Below the pieces are notes generated by a model. The model did no database searches and was not told the origin of the DNA. It saw only the letters and a list, made by a program, of their open reading frames with translations. From the NCBI RefSeq assembly GCF_000717345.1, contig NZ_JNZA01000043.1, positions 52,119 to 116,118 of the forward strand: a stretch of 64,000 nucleotides of DNA, read 5' to 3'. The number at the start of each line of letters is the position of its first letter. The stretch's first letter is position 1. Below, in pieces: positions 34,300 through 43,319 of the stretch. A program made the translations under genes and the position numbers. This DNA comes from Streptomyces lydicus (lineage in GTDB: Bacteria; Actinomycetota; Actinomycetes; Streptomycetales; Streptomycetaceae).

Positions 34300-34680
34300 T
34301 CAGGCCGTGGTCCATCGGCGGGCACTGCAATGCGAGACGGTGGAACCTTGGCGAAGGCACACCTGCATCACTACCCGGCTGCCCTCGACAACGCTGAAGT
34401 CCTTGGTGACACAGCCGCCTCCCGCGCCCTTGGCGTTCGTGACCGACACCCTCCGGCTCCCCGTCGGCTCGAAAAAGCCGAGGTAGGCGGTGACGGCCTT
34501 GCCGTCGCGTGCGAAGTCGCACACGGTCACCGTCTCGCCCTCATGGTGGAACAACGCGCCCCCGTAGCCGCCACCGCCCGTCTCCATGGACAGGTCGCTC
34601 CCCGCGAAGGCGGGAGTCGCGGCAAGGACCAGAGCTGCGCCCGCCGCAGCGGTCACGGTCATTCCTCGTCGAAAGCGCAT
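34300..34680 (-). CDS. Small secreted protein
   Basis: A 126-residue protein with a signal peptide (MRFRRGMTVTAAAGAALVL then AATPAFAG). The mature part has four cysteines (VCDF, GGCV, QVCL, SHCS) that could form two disulfides, and a glycine-rich start. The ATG at 34680 has AAGGG 7 nt upstream. No family recognised. Confidence 0.7.
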   Translation of the reverse strand: MRFRRGMTVTAAAGAALVLAATPAFAGSDLSMETGGGGYGGALFHHEGETVTVCDFARDGKAVTAYLGFFEPTGSRRVSVTNAKGAGGGCVTKDFSVVEGSRVVMQVCLRQGSTVSHCSARRWTTA

Positions 34681-34956
34681 CACAATTCCCTTCCTGCGGA
34701 GCCCCCGTGAGAACCGGACAGGATCTCGACCCCTCGGTGCGTTCGTTCGCCGCCTGCCTGCTGGCTTTCGGTGCTGCCCAGCATGCCGGGGTGCCGCCGG
34801 AAAAGCGTTGGCACACGGTCCACACCTCTTTTGGCAATGCGTCCACAGGGGTCCACTCCGCCGGCGACATGCCGCCGCCCTGACGAGGCGGGGGCCGGCG
34901 AGGCGAACTTCCGTCGATGCCCCGGACCCGCCCCGACGAGCTCTGCACGCCGGTGG

Positions 34957-35334
34957 TCACCGGCCGAGGAGCCGTCGGCGTAGTTCCGGCGTCCACTCGA
35001 CGTACTCGATCTCTGCCCCGTCGACGTGTCGGGCGTAGAGGAACCGTCCGGTGGGGCCGGCCGTCGCGGGGGTGGTGAGGGTGGCGCCAGCGGCCTTGAG
35101 GGTCGTCTGCAGGTCATCGAGGTCCTCGACGATCACGGTGGCGGAGGCGTGCGCGTACTTCGCGCGCTCGTCGGCCGGACCGGCGATGACGAGGAAGTCA
35201 CCGAGGACGGCCAGTTCGACGGCGTGGAACGTCAGGCGGAGGTCCACCTGCGCGCCGGTGAGCTGCTCGAGGAGCGGTAGCGCGCGGTCGAGGTCCTCGG
35301 TCCACAGCCGGGCGTAGGTCTTGAGGATGGTCAT
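34957..35334 (-). CDS. VOC-family (glyoxalase-like) protein
   Basis: A 125-residue vicinal oxygen chelate protein: LKTYARLWTEDLDRALPLLEQLTG opens the first beta-alpha-beta-beta-beta unit, and GRFLYARHVDGAEIEYVEWTPE closes the second. Metal ligands are not all obvious. It is divergent from an HxlR regulator with about 140 bp between starts, so it is probably a target of it. Confidence 0.83.
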   Translation of the reverse strand: MTILKTYARLWTEDLDRALPLLEQLTGAQVDLRLTFHAVELAVLGDFLVIAGPADERAKYAHASATVIVEDLDDLQTTLKAAGATLTTPATAGPTGRFLYARHVDGAEIEYVEWTPELRRRLLGR

Positions 35335-35409
35335 GTGCGGTTCCGTTTCCCTGCCGTTGCAGGCCGCGGCAGTGTGCCTGCCGAGATGGCCAGTGCTTTC
35401 TTTTGGTTA

Positions 35410-35439
35410 GTCAGAAACCGTAGGTGAGTATGCTCTGAC
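35410..35439. promoter_or_regulatory. Inverted repeat between VOC and HxlR genes
   Basis: GTCAGA at 35410 and TCTGAC at 35434 form a perfect 6-bp inverted repeat separated by 18 nt, in an AT-richer stretch 37 bp upstream of the HxlR gene. Spacing of half-sites by about two helical turns suits a dimeric winged-helix regulator. Confidence 0.4.
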
Positions 35440-35475
35440 GTGGAAGAACGCACTTCTTGGTGAGAGGGGAACCTC

Positions 35476-35898
35476 GTGGTTACCGAGCAGGCCCGGCGCC
35501 CCGACGAGGACGGGGACGTCACGCGCGCCGACTCCCTGGCCCGCCAGATCTTCACCGGCGTGGCCAACAAGTGGGCGCTGCTGATCATCAACGCGCTGGG
35601 GGAGCGGACCCTGCGGTTCACCGCCTTGCGCAGTGAGGTCGACGGCGTCAGCCACAAGATGCTCACCCAGACCCTGCGCGGACTCGAACGGGACGGGCTG
35701 GTGCACCGGACGGTGTACGCCGAGGTGCCGCCCCGCGTCGACTACCGCCTCACCGAAGCGGGTGCGGCGCTGCGCGACACGGTCAACGGCATGTGTGCCT
35801 GGACCCGCCGCTACCTCGACGAGATCGAGGCGGCCCGACGGCGCTTCGACGCGCAGAACACCGGCGACCACGGGGAGACCGGCGCCACCGGCGAGTGA
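35476..35898 (+). CDS. HxlR-family transcriptional regulator
   Basis: A 140-residue protein with the HxlR winged helix: GVANKWALLIINALGERTLRFTAL, GVSHKMLTQTLRGLERDGLVHRTVY and PPRVDYRLTEAG. The usual N-terminal Cys of many HxlR sensors is replaced (RADSLARQIF). The GTG start has GAGAGGGGAAC upstream. It is divergent from the VOC gene. Confidence 0.9.
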   Translation: MVTEQARRPDEDGDVTRADSLARQIFTGVANKWALLIINALGERTLRFTALRSEVDGVSHKMLTQTLRGLERDGLVHRTVYAEVPPRVDYRLTEAGAALRDTVNGMCAWTRRYLDEIEAARRRFDAQNTGDHGETGATGE

Positions 35899-35912
35899 GG
35901 GGGCCGGGCGCT

Positions 35913-36242
35913 GTGAGAAAGTGCAGTGTGTACACCTATCTGCGGTTCTTCTTCGAAGCGGGCGTCCCGCACACGCCGCTGTGGCCGGAGCACATAGACA
36001 GTCCGTACGGCTACCCGTGCGAGCCGGAGCGGTTGCCGATCAGTGCGGCTACCCGCGCCGAACTGGTGCGGCTGAGCGAGCGGTTCCAGTCCTCCATCGA
36101 CTGGAAGTACCCACAGGGCCCGTCCCCGTGGTCCGACGCGGAAAAGGAATTGTTCGACGAGCAGTCGGACGCCGTGGTGAAGGCGCTGCGCGGTGAGCTG
36201 GGTGACGGCTGGAAGGTGCTGGACCAGCGTCTGCCGTGGTGA
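35913..36242 (+). CDS. Hypothetical protein
   Basis: A 109-residue protein containing SVYTYLRFFFEAGVPHTPLWPEHID and WKYPQGPSPWSDAEKELFDEQ. It is rich in aromatic residues and appears globular and cytoplasmic. The GTG at 35913 has GAGGGGG 9 nt upstream; a GTG at 35928 would give a start at YTYLRFFF. It lies 14 bp after the HxlR gene and may be cotranscribed. Not recognised beyond being a Streptomyces hypothetical. Confidence 0.7.
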   Translation: MRKCSVYTYLRFFFEAGVPHTPLWPEHIDSPYGYPCEPERLPISAATRAELVRLSERFQSSIDWKYPQGPSPWSDAEKELFDEQSDAVVKALRGELGDGWKVLDQRLPW

Positions 36243-36284
36243 GACCGGTGCCGGCCGGGTCGTCTCCTCTTGCCGGAGGAGCGG

Positions 36285-37043
36285 TCAGTAGGCGGTGAGG
36301 CCGCCGTCGACGACGAGTTCGGTACCGGTGACGAACGAGGACTCGTCGCCCGCGAGGAAGAGCATCGCGGAGGCGACCTCGTCGGCGCGGCCCGCGCGGC
36401 GCATCGGCGTACGGACGATGTCCGGCTGCTGGTCGCCCTGCTCGTCCAGGAGATCCTGGATCATCGGCGTGGCGATGACACCGGGATGGAGGGAGTTGAC
36501 CCGCACTCCCTGACGGGCGTACTCGACCGCCGCGGTCTTGCTGAGCAGGCGCACCGCGCCCTTGGACGCCTGGTAGGCCGCGGCCGCTCCGCTTCCCACG
36601 AGCCCCAGGACGGACGAGGTGTTGATCACCGAGGCGTTTCCGGTGGCGCGGAGCAGGGGCATGGCAGCCTTCATTCCGAGCCAGGTGCCCTTCTGATTCA
36701 CGTCGATGACGCGGTTCCATGCCTCCTCCTCGGTGTCCTCGATGCCCGGCCAGTCCAGGACGCCCGCCACGTTGACGAGGACGTCCAGCCTGCCGAACCG
36801 CTCGCGGACGATGGTGATCACCTCGTCCCACTGCTGGGCGGAGGACACATCCAGGCAAGCGGAGACGACTTCCGCGCCGGTCTCCGCAATCTCCCGCGTG
36901 AGTGCCGTGAGGCGCTCCCGGCGAATATCGGCGACGACCAGCCGTGCGCCTTCGCGGGCGAACAGCTGGGCGGTCGCGGCGCCGATTCCGCCCGTCGCAC
37001 CGGTGATCAGTGCGACCTTGCCGTCAAGTCGTAGTCCAGGCAC
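36285..37043 (-). CDS. Short-chain dehydrogenase/reductase (classical SDR)
   Basis: A 252-residue classical SDR. The cofactor motif is ITGATGGIGAATAQLFA, followed by DVLVNVAGV, catalytic Ser in INTSSVLG and the Tyr-x-x-x-Lys pair in AAYQASKGAV. The C-terminus SFVTGTELVVDGGLTAY is standard. The GTG at 37043 was chosen for GAGGAT upstream and because homologues begin near the VPGLRLDGK segment. It is divergent from an MmyB-like regulator that likely controls it. Confidence 0.9.
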   Translation of the reverse strand: MPGLRLDGKVALITGATGGIGAATAQLFAREGARLVVADIRRERLTALTREIAETGAEVVSACLDVSSAQQWDEVITIVRERFGRLDVLVNVAGVLDWPGIEDTEEEAWNRVIDVNQKGTWLGMKAAMPLLRATGNASVINTSSVLGLVGSGAAAAYQASKGAVRLLSKTAAVEYARQGVRVNSLHPGVIATPMIQDLLDEQGDQQPDIVRTPMRRAGRADEVASAMLFLAGDESSFVTGTELVVDGGLTAY

Positions 37044-37198
37044 AGCGATGTCATCCTCTGTCTCGGTGGTGGTCGGCTGGGCAGGCAGGGCGTCGCCCTC
37101 CGGTGTGCGGAGTCGGCCGGTGCCCGTCCGGCCCCCTCCAGCTGCTGTCGTTCCTTCCGCCACCAAGGCTGGACGCCCCGGAGACCGCTCACCAGGAC

Positions 37199-37235
37199 GT
37201 GTGCTGCCTGGGTGCCACACACCCAGGCAGCACAC
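37199..37235. promoter_or_regulatory. Perfect 16-bp dyad operator
   Basis: GTGTGCTGCCTGGGTG (37199-37214) is exactly complementary to 37220-37235, with a 5-nt centre. It lies 25 bp upstream of the MmyB-like regulator gene and about 155 bp upstream of the divergent SDR. It is the most likely binding site of this regulator. Confidence 0.7.
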
Positions 37236-37260
37236 CGATCGAGTGCCTAACCTGGACGGC

Positions 37261-38106
37261 ATGCCCGACAACGACCTGGGAGACTTCCTGCGCGCCCGGC
37301 GCTCCGGCCTGCGGCCAGAGGACGTCGGCATGGCGAGCTACGGCCTACGGAGAGTCGCCGGGCTACGCCGTGAGGAAGTCGCGGTGCTGGCCGGAGTGAA
37401 CGTCGACTACTACACCCGCCTGGAACAAGGACGCGAACGCCACCCCTCGCCCCAGGTCCTCGACGCGCTCAGCCGCGCCCTCCACCTCGACACCGACGCC
37501 CACGCCCACCTCCACCGACTGGCCGGCACCGCACCGCACGAGCGCCCGATGCCGCAGCGGAACGGGGTCAGCCCGGCCCTGCGCCAGCTCATGGACGGCT
37601 ACCCCCACACCCCGGCGTTCGTCCTCAGCCGCACGCTGGACATCCTGGCCACCAACGCCCTGGCCGACGCCTTGTATTCGCCCTTTCATCCCGCGGACAA
37701 TCTCGCCCGCATGGTCTTCCTCGACCCCACCGGCCGGGACTTCTACACCCGCTGGGACTGGGCCGCCCAGGCCACCGTGGCCAACCTCCGTCAGGCGGCC
37801 GGGTTTGATCCCGGCGACCCCCGGCTGAACGCGCTCATCGACACGCTGACCGAGCACAGCACCACCTTCTCGACGCTGTGGCAGGCCCACACCGTGCGCG
37901 GCAAGACCCAGGACGCCAAACGGCTCAACCACCCCGACGTCGGCCCGCTCACCCTCACCTACCAAGCCTTCGACGTCCGCGACGCTCCCGGCCAGCAACT
38001 CGTCATCTACCATGCCGAACCCGGCAGCCCGAGCGCCCAGGCGCTGTCCCTGCTCGGTGCCCTCGACGCCACCACCCGGCAGACCGCGCGAAGCCCGCAC
38101 CCGTAG
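37261..38106 (+). CDS. XRE-type regulator with MmyB-like ligand domain
   Basis: A 281-residue protein. The N-terminal helix-turn-helix is LRREEVAVLAGVNVDYYTRLEQGRE, characteristic of MmyB-like regulators. The C-terminal MmyB domain (residues 100-275) contains TNALADALYSPFH, DFYTRWDWAAQATVANLR and DVGPLTLTYQAFDV, and in relatives binds a fatty-acid-like ligand. It is divergent from an SDR gene, the usual arrangement for this family. Confidence 0.92.
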   Translation: MPDNDLGDFLRARRSGLRPEDVGMASYGLRRVAGLRREEVAVLAGVNVDYYTRLEQGRERHPSPQVLDALSRALHLDTDAHAHLHRLAGTAPHERPMPQRNGVSPALRQLMDGYPHTPAFVLSRTLDILATNALADALYSPFHPADNLARMVFLDPTGRDFYTRWDWAAQATVANLRQAAGFDPGDPRLNALIDTLTEHSTTFSTLWQAHTVRGKTQDAKRLNHPDVGPLTLTYQAFDVRDAPGQQLVIYHAEPGSPSAQALSLLGALDATTRQTARSPHP

Positions 38107-38148
38107 AACGAACGGCGTCGCGCTGTCCGCGCCGCGCGGCGCGTGGTG

Positions 38149-38853
38149 TCACCAGGCGACGGTCCGCCCCAGATAATCGAGGAATCGTAGGCCGCTGCGG
38201 CCGCGTTGGGCGTCAACGGTCGTGACGAGGGCGGGGATGCTCTCGTTGATGGCGAGCCGGGCGTTCGGACCGCCCAGGTCGGTCTTGACCCACCCGGGCG
38301 CCATCAAAAGCAGCGTGCGGGTCTCGTTGCGATGACGGGCCGCGTAACTGCGCATCAGTTGGTTGAGGGCGGATTTGCTGGCTCGGTAGATCTCAAAGCC
38401 GCCGCGTTCGTTGTTGGCGACGCTGCCCTGGCCGGAGGACATGATCGCGATGGTGCCGTGCGGGTCAACGAGATCGGCGAGCGTTTCGATGACCCGCACG
38501 GGGCTCAGCGCATTGGTGATCATCAGGCGGGTGAACTCGTCGGTCGTGACGTCCGCGGCGGTCTCCTCCGGGCGGTTGGTCACGCCGGCGTTGACGAAGA
38601 GCAGATCGAACCTGCGGGCGCCGAGCCGCTCGCGGAGCGCGCGGATCTGCTCCGGCGCGTTCATGTCTACGTGCTCGATCTCCAGCCGCCCACCGGCAGT
38701 CTGCTGAAGGTCGTGCAACCCGGTCCGGCCGGGACCGCGGACGGTCGCCACGACGTGGGAGCCACGGTCGAGGTACTCAGCGGCGATCGCAAGGCCCAGG
38801 CCACGAGACGCACCGATGAGAAGAACGGTCGCATTCTCCGGGACCGCGTTCAT
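38149..38853 (-). CDS. Short-chain dehydrogenase/reductase
   Basis: A 234-residue SDR: LLIGASRGLGLAIAAEYL (cofactor), DLLFVNAGVT, IMSSGQGS (Ser) and YRASKSALNQL (Tyr-x-x-x-Lys). Its ATG overlaps the stop of the amidohydrolase gene by 4 bp, so the two are coupled and probably act on related compounds. Lrp-type regulator lies divergently upstream. Confidence 0.9.
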   Translation of the reverse strand: MNAVPENATVLLIGASRGLGLAIAAEYLDRGSHVVATVRGPGRTGLHDLQQTAGGRLEIEHVDMNAPEQIRALRERLGARRFDLLFVNAGVTNRPEETAADVTTDEFTRLMITNALSPVRVIETLADLVDPHGTIAIMSSGQGSVANNERGGFEIYRASKSALNQLMRSYAARHRNETRTLLLMAPGWVKTDLGGPNARLAINESIPALVTTVDAQRGRSGLRFLDYLGRTVAW

Positions 38854-39884
38854 GACCGCTCCAGGAGTCGCGCTGTCGCATCGTCCGATCCGGACGGGGA
38901 CGGTTCGAGGTGGTAGAGCGCTTGGGCGTTGGCATACGCCACCTTGCGCTGATCTTCGCGGTCGGGGAGCGTCCCAAGAAAGTCGGTGACAGCCGCGGCG
39001 TCCGGTCGATGGAAGGGATAGTCGCCCGAGAGCAAGATCCGGTCGACGCTTGTGAAGTCCAATGCGTGACGCAGCAAGCGGGGGGTCAGCATGCCGCTGG
39101 TCGCGATGTGGATGTTGGTCCGAAAGTACTCAGCGACCCGACGGTCGAGGTCGGTTGCGACGTTCGAGAGGCTGTCGACCCGATCCAGGGCGAACAACAG
39201 CATCTCGCCCCAGTGCCCCAGAACGATCTGGAGGTCCGGGTGTCGATCGAACGTGCCGCGCAGGATCAGGCGAAGCGCCGCGAGTCCCGCCTCGATGTGC
39301 CAGCCCCAGCCGAAGGTGGCGAGCGCGAGCTCGACGGTGGGGTCGAACCCCCGGTAGGAGGCGTCCCGGACCACGTTCGACGGGATCTGGGGGTGGAGGA
39401 ACACCGGCCGCCCCAGACCGGCGGCGGTCGCGAGCAGCTCGTCGTAGGCGGGATCATCCAACGGACGGTCGCCGCTGCGACCGTACGACATGATCCCGAC
39501 ATGGGCGGGCGACTGCGCGACCCGCTGAAGCTCCGTCACGGCCGCGTCCGGATCCGACATCGGCAACGTCGTCATCGCCCTCAGACGCGTCGGATGGTGC
39601 GCTACGGCCTCGCTCGCGCGGTCATTCGCCTCGCGACTCAGCGCAACGGCTTCGCGGGCCGGGAGCCCGTGGGTGCCCGGCGGGGCGATCGAGAGGACCT
39701 GCAGGTCGATGCCTGCCGCGTCCATCGCCTCAATCCGTTGCTCGCCGATGTCGAGCAGACGCGCGAGGACATCTCCCCGGTCGTTCAACGCCACGCTCTC
39801 ATCGCGCGACCGCATCGGCTGCGCTCGCAAGGCCCGGTCGATTCCCGGGGTGGTCCAGTGCTCCTCGATGGTGATGACTCTCAT
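38850..39884 (-). CDS. Amidohydrolase-2 (ACMSD-like) family protein
   Basis: A 344-residue TIM-barrel protein beginning RVITIEEHWTTPG. Metal and active-site motifs of the decarboxylase-type amidohydrolases are visible: EEH near the N-terminus, VFLHPQIP, LGHWGEMLLF and ILLSGDYPFHRPD. Family members decarboxylate or hydrolyse aromatic or muconate-type acids. GGAGG lies 6 nt before the ATG. It is cotranscribed with an SDR and divergent from a double-domain Lrp regulator. Confidence 0.88.
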   Translation of the reverse strand: MRVITIEEHWTTPGIDRALRAQPMRSRDESVALNDRGDVLARLLDIGEQRIEAMDAAGIDLQVLSIAPPGTHGLPAREAVALSREANDRASEAVAHHPTRLRAMTTLPMSDPDAAVTELQRVAQSPAHVGIMSYGRSGDRPLDDPAYDELLATAAGLGRPVFLHPQIPSNVVRDASYRGFDPTVELALATFGWGWHIEAGLAALRLILRGTFDRHPDLQIVLGHWGEMLLFALDRVDSLSNVATDLDRRVAEYFRTNIHIATSGMLTPRLLRHALDFTSVDRILLSGDYPFHRPDAAAVTDFLGTLPDREDQRKVAYANAQALYHLEPSPSGSDDATARLLERS

Positions 39885-39920
39885 CAGGCTCCTCCGGCGC
39901 ATGTCGTCGTACCTGTGCAA

Positions 39921-39933
39921 GCGTCCGCGACGC
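39921..39933. promoter_or_regulatory. Small dyad in the Lrp/amidohydrolase divergent promoter
   Basis: GCGTC-CGC-GACGC is a perfect 5-bp dyad midway in the 96-bp gap between the amidohydrolase and Lrp starts. It is a plausible Lrp-type half-site pair but is short. Confidence 0.3.
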
Positions 39934-39980
39934 GCGGTGCGCAACGACCCAGAAGCGGCACCTTCTGTAGTGTCACCGCC

Positions 39981-41030
39981 ATGACGAGTCCAGGGATCGA
40001 TGATTCCGTCATTCTGGAGCCGCACGATGTGCGAATCCTTCGTGCCCTTCAGGTTGATCCGCGGGTCGGATTCGCGACCGTGGCGACGGTCCTCGGGCTC
40101 TCCGAGCTGACCGTCGCCCGCCGCTACCGCCGCATGCGGCGTGCCGGGGTGCTCCGGGTGATCGGGGTGGTCGACCCGGGAGCGCTCGGGCAGAGCCGGT
40201 GGATGGTGCGCCTGCGCTGCCGACCCGGTAGCGCCTCCGCCATGGCCGAAGCTCTCGCGCAACGCGCCGACATCAGCTGGGTCGCACTGACCGCTGCCGG
40301 CTCGGAAGTCACCTGTGCCGTGCGCTCACGGTCACAGGAGCAGCGCGACGACCTGCTCGGCCGTCGGCTTCCCCGCGCAGCCGCCGTACTCGACCTCCGG
40401 GCGTCGGTGATGCTCCGCCAGTTCGTCGGCGGACGCGGCCACTACTGGGCCGCACTCACCGGAACCCTGACCCCCGAGCAGGAGGCCGCCCTCGGCCCCG
40501 GCGACGGGCCGTTCACCGAAAGGCCGGTCGTGCGGAACGAGCCTTCCCAGCTCGGCGCGCAGGACGAGAAGCTGCTCGCGGCCCTCGCCGCCGACGGACG
40601 GGCCAGTCTCGTCGACCTCGCAGCCGCGGCCGACCTCACTCCGGGCCGAGCATCACGACGTCTGCACGCCCTGGTCTCCGGCGGAGTGGTCCACATCGAC
40701 GTGGAGATCGCTCCGCTGGCCCTGGGATACCGGGCCCGAGCGAACCTGTGGATGCGAGTCCATCCAGCCAGGATCAAAACCGTTGGACGCGCGATGGCGC
40801 AGATGCCCGAAGTGGCATTCGCCGCCGCGCTGTCCGGACCGGACAACCTTCACGCTGTCGTCCACTGCCGCGACCTCGACGAACTCTTCGAGTTCACCTC
40901 CGACCGCGTCGGAACCCTTCCCGGCGTCGAGGCCGTGGAAGTCAGTCCCGTCTTCCGCCAGATCAAGCAGGCCGGAACGCGCGTGGACGCCGACCGCCTG
41001 ATCGATCCGCCGAGCGGCCGCAGCCGCTAA
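39981..41030 (+). CDS. Lrp/AsnC regulator with two tandem Lrp modules
   Basis: A 349-residue protein, twice the usual Lrp length. The first module has the helix-turn-helix GFATVATVLGLSELTVARRYRRM and an effector domain (VIGVVDPGALGQSRWMVRL). The second has ASLVDLAAAADLTPGRASRRLHAL and IDVEIAPLALGYRARANLWM. Double-module Lrp proteins are frequent in Streptomyces. It is divergent from, and probably regulates, the amidohydrolase-SDR operon. Confidence 0.9.
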   Translation: MTSPGIDDSVILEPHDVRILRALQVDPRVGFATVATVLGLSELTVARRYRRMRRAGVLRVIGVVDPGALGQSRWMVRLRCRPGSASAMAEALAQRADISWVALTAAGSEVTCAVRSRSQEQRDDLLGRRLPRAAAVLDLRASVMLRQFVGGRGHYWAALTGTLTPEQEAALGPGDGPFTERPVVRNEPSQLGAQDEKLLAALAADGRASLVDLAAAADLTPGRASRRLHALVSGGVVHIDVEIAPLALGYRARANLWMRVHPARIKTVGRAMAQMPEVAFAAALSGPDNLHAVVHCRDLDELFEFTSDRVGTLPGVEAVEVSPVFRQIKQAGTRVDADRLIDPPSGRSR

Positions 41031-41124
41031 GGGTTCTCCCGTAGCCAGGGACGGTGAGGCGCGGAGTCCCGGGGTTCGGCTCCCCCTCGCTGAGGGCTTC
41101 CCCACAGCACTTCCACGACAGCTC

Positions 41125-42300
41125 CTAGCCCTGAACGGAGTCCTGCACGGAGTCCTGGACGGAGGTCGTCGCGTCAGCGGTCTTCGTGCGGCGCCCGGCC
41201 ACCCGCAGCGTCAAGGCAGCCGCAACTCCCGCCACCAGGCCGCAGGTCAGGGCAGCCGGGACGCCGCCGCCGAGTTCCGCGGAGAGATGCAGCAGCCCCC
41301 AGCGCAGGCCCGTCCCGTCCGTCGCCATCCGCAGCAGCTGGCTCGCCAGCAGGCCGAGCACCGTCGCGCACACCGCGCCCACCGCCATCACCGGGACAGT
41401 GACCCGGGTGAGCAGTCCGGGCAGCCGCCGCAGCGCCCACCACACCACGGCGAGCAGCAGTACGTCGGCGGCGCGATACAGGAGCCAATCGCCGAGCGGC
41501 GTGCCCGTCGGGCCCGTCCAGGCACCGAGCAGCAGCCATTGGCGTAGGAGATCGCCCGGTTCGGCGAGCAGACCGACATTCGGGGAGATCTGCTGGAGCG
41601 CGGCGGCGACCGGCTGGTACGAGAGGACCACCAGGGACAGGGCGATCACCGCGGTCCCGACGGTGGCGGCCAGGCGGGCGGCGCGCACCGGGACGACCTC
41701 CTGCGGCAGCGGATCGGTCCCGTCGACGGCAACCCGGCCTGCGAGCACGGTCACCACCGCCGCGACCAGCGCGGTCACCACAAGGATCTGCCGCCCGGAC
41801 GAGATCACGCTCGCCAGCTGGGGCAGGAAGCGGTAACTGCCGTGCCCCCCAGCGGCAATCAGCCACGGCGCGGAGACGGTCACCGCCAGGGTCCCGGCCA
41901 CCAGACCCCAGGCCCACACCGCGAGCAGCGCGGCCGTCCGCCGGCCGCGCACCGGAGGCAGCCGGCGGATCAGGAGGATCGCCCCGAACACGAAGAAGGC
42001 AAAGACCGCGCCGAACCGGATCTGCAGCGCGGTGGTGTACAGCGCGAGGTAGCCGACGCCGTCGAACCAGCCGGCGTCCCCGGCCCCGCCGGACGCTTCG
42101 GCGCCGGGCTGAGCCGAGGACGGCGGATCGTACGACCACGGGGTGAGCCAGTGCTCGAGCTCGGCGGCGGCCGGGCCACCGATCACGTTGGTGGCGCCCG
42201 GCAGATGCAACGCGTGCGTGCTCGCCCCCACCCACCACAGAAGCGCCGTGAGCACTATCCCGCCGACCAGTGCCGGTATTGCCGCGCGCCGGTATGTCAT
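41125..42300 (-). CDS. Integral membrane protein of unknown function
   Basis: A 391-residue protein with about eight membrane segments. An N-terminal segment (AIPALVGGIVLTALLWWVG) is followed by a roughly 60-residue extracytoplasmic loop rich in Pro, Ala and Gly. The rest is alternating hydrophobic stretches. The C-terminus ends in a small repeat, SVQDSVQDSVQG. No family recognised; a Streptomyces-restricted membrane protein is likely. Confidence 0.7.
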   Translation of the reverse strand: MTYRRAAIPALVGGIVLTALLWWVGASTHALHLPGATNVIGGPAAAELEHWLTPWSYDPPSSAQPGAEASGGAGDAGWFDGVGYLALYTTALQIRFGAVFAFFVFGAILLIRRLPPVRGRRTAALLAVWAWGLVAGTLAVTVSAPWLIAAGGHGSYRFLPQLASVISSGRQILVVTALVAAVVTVLAGRVAVDGTDPLPQEVVPVRAARLAATVGTAVIALSLVVLSYQPVAAALQQISPNVGLLAEPGDLLRQWLLLGAWTGPTGTPLGDWLLYRAADVLLLAVVWWALRRLPGLLTRVTVPVMAVGAVCATVLGLLASQLLRMATDGTGLRWGLLHLSAELGGGVPAALTCGLVAGVAAALTLRVAGRRTKTADATTSVQDSVQDSVQG

Positions 42301-42650
42301 GTGTCCCCCTGGTCATGCATCCCGTGAATCCCCCAAGCAGTGGAGTTTACGGGGGCGTTGATCACGCGCGGATCACAGTCGTACGCCGATCACGGCCGTA
42401 CACTCGCCGGCCCCGACGGCGGGACTGTCCGGTCCGTTCCCTCGACTGCGAGATCGGCCCGCGGATCACCGGGAGATTTCTCGTCCCGCCTCGGTAAGCG
42501 TCAGTGTCAGGCAGCCGAACCACTCGAGATCATCGCACCTGTTTCGTCGCCCCTGCTCTTCGCGTCCGCAGCGGTGAGGAGTCGGTACCGCTCCGCTGTC
42601 CCCGAAGGTCGATTTCCAGTGGAGAGCGGGGCCGGGTGCCATTGCGGCGC
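42301..42650. other. 350-bp intergenic region, nothing recognised
   Basis: It lies upstream of the leftward membrane-protein gene and downstream of the leftward PPOX gene. GATCACG/GATCACA motifs recur at about 42359-42395 (GATCACGCGCGGATCACAG, CGATCACGG) and could be a weak operator cluster for the membrane-protein gene. Confidence 0.3.
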
Positions 42651-43076
42651 TCAGAGGGATCCCAAATCCGCGGACACCCAATGTTCTGGCTGCATGTAAA
42701 TGACGACGTGCTCACCGAGCTGGGTGCGGTCGTATTCCACGAATTCCGCGACCTTTTCCTGAGGGAGGTACCGCGCGGTCATCTCCCAGGACCGCTCGCG
42801 GCTGTCCGATTCCGTCCTGGTGACCGGCCCCTCCACCGAGACGTAGCGCACCGTCGGCTCGGTCCGCTGCACCATCAGGCTGAAGCGCCCTGCAGACCGA
42901 ATCGCTCGCGCCTTCCGGGAATCAGGCCCGGTACGCACCCACAGTTCGCCACCCGGCGTGTACTGATACCAAATGGGAACGGTCAGCGGTGCGCGGTCCG
43001 GTCGTTCGATCACCGACAGCGCACCGATATGAGGTTCCGCCAGAAACAGCTCTCGTTCTCGTGTCGACAGGCTCAT
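42651..43076 (-). CDS. Pyridoxamine 5'-phosphate oxidase-family protein (F420/FMN split barrel)
   Basis: A 141-residue split-barrel protein: SLSTRERELFLAEPHIGALSV, PLTVPIWYQYTPGGELWVRT and FSLMVQRTEPTVRYVSVEGPV. This actinobacterial subfamily usually binds F420 or FMN and acts on unknown small molecules. I chose the ATG at 43076 by homologue length; an in-frame ATG at 43088 is equally possible because neither has a strong ribosome site. Confidence 0.82.
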   Translation of the reverse strand: MSLSTRERELFLAEPHIGALSVIERPDRAPLTVPIWYQYTPGGELWVRTGPDSRKARAIRSAGRFSLMVQRTEPTVRYVSVEGPVTRTESDSRERSWEMTARYLPQEKVAEFVEYDRTQLGEHVVIYMQPEHWVSADLGSL

Positions 43077-43319
43077 ATGGTCGACCATAGCCCGACCGAC
43101 AGCGCTCCGATGGGGGGCTTTCCTGGCGGGTCGCCCCGATCGCGGCTGCGACGGATGCCGCCTCCGTGGGTCGTCTTCTCGACCGGGATTGCGCGCCGGA
43201 CAACGGTGACGTGCAAGGTTCCGTCACGTCCGATGTGGCAGTCGTGGTGCAGGACAGGCGCCGGGGGAGGGGGCTCGCTGGATCGCGCTGGGGCTTGGTG
43301 TGGCGGCCCGGTGTGGCGT

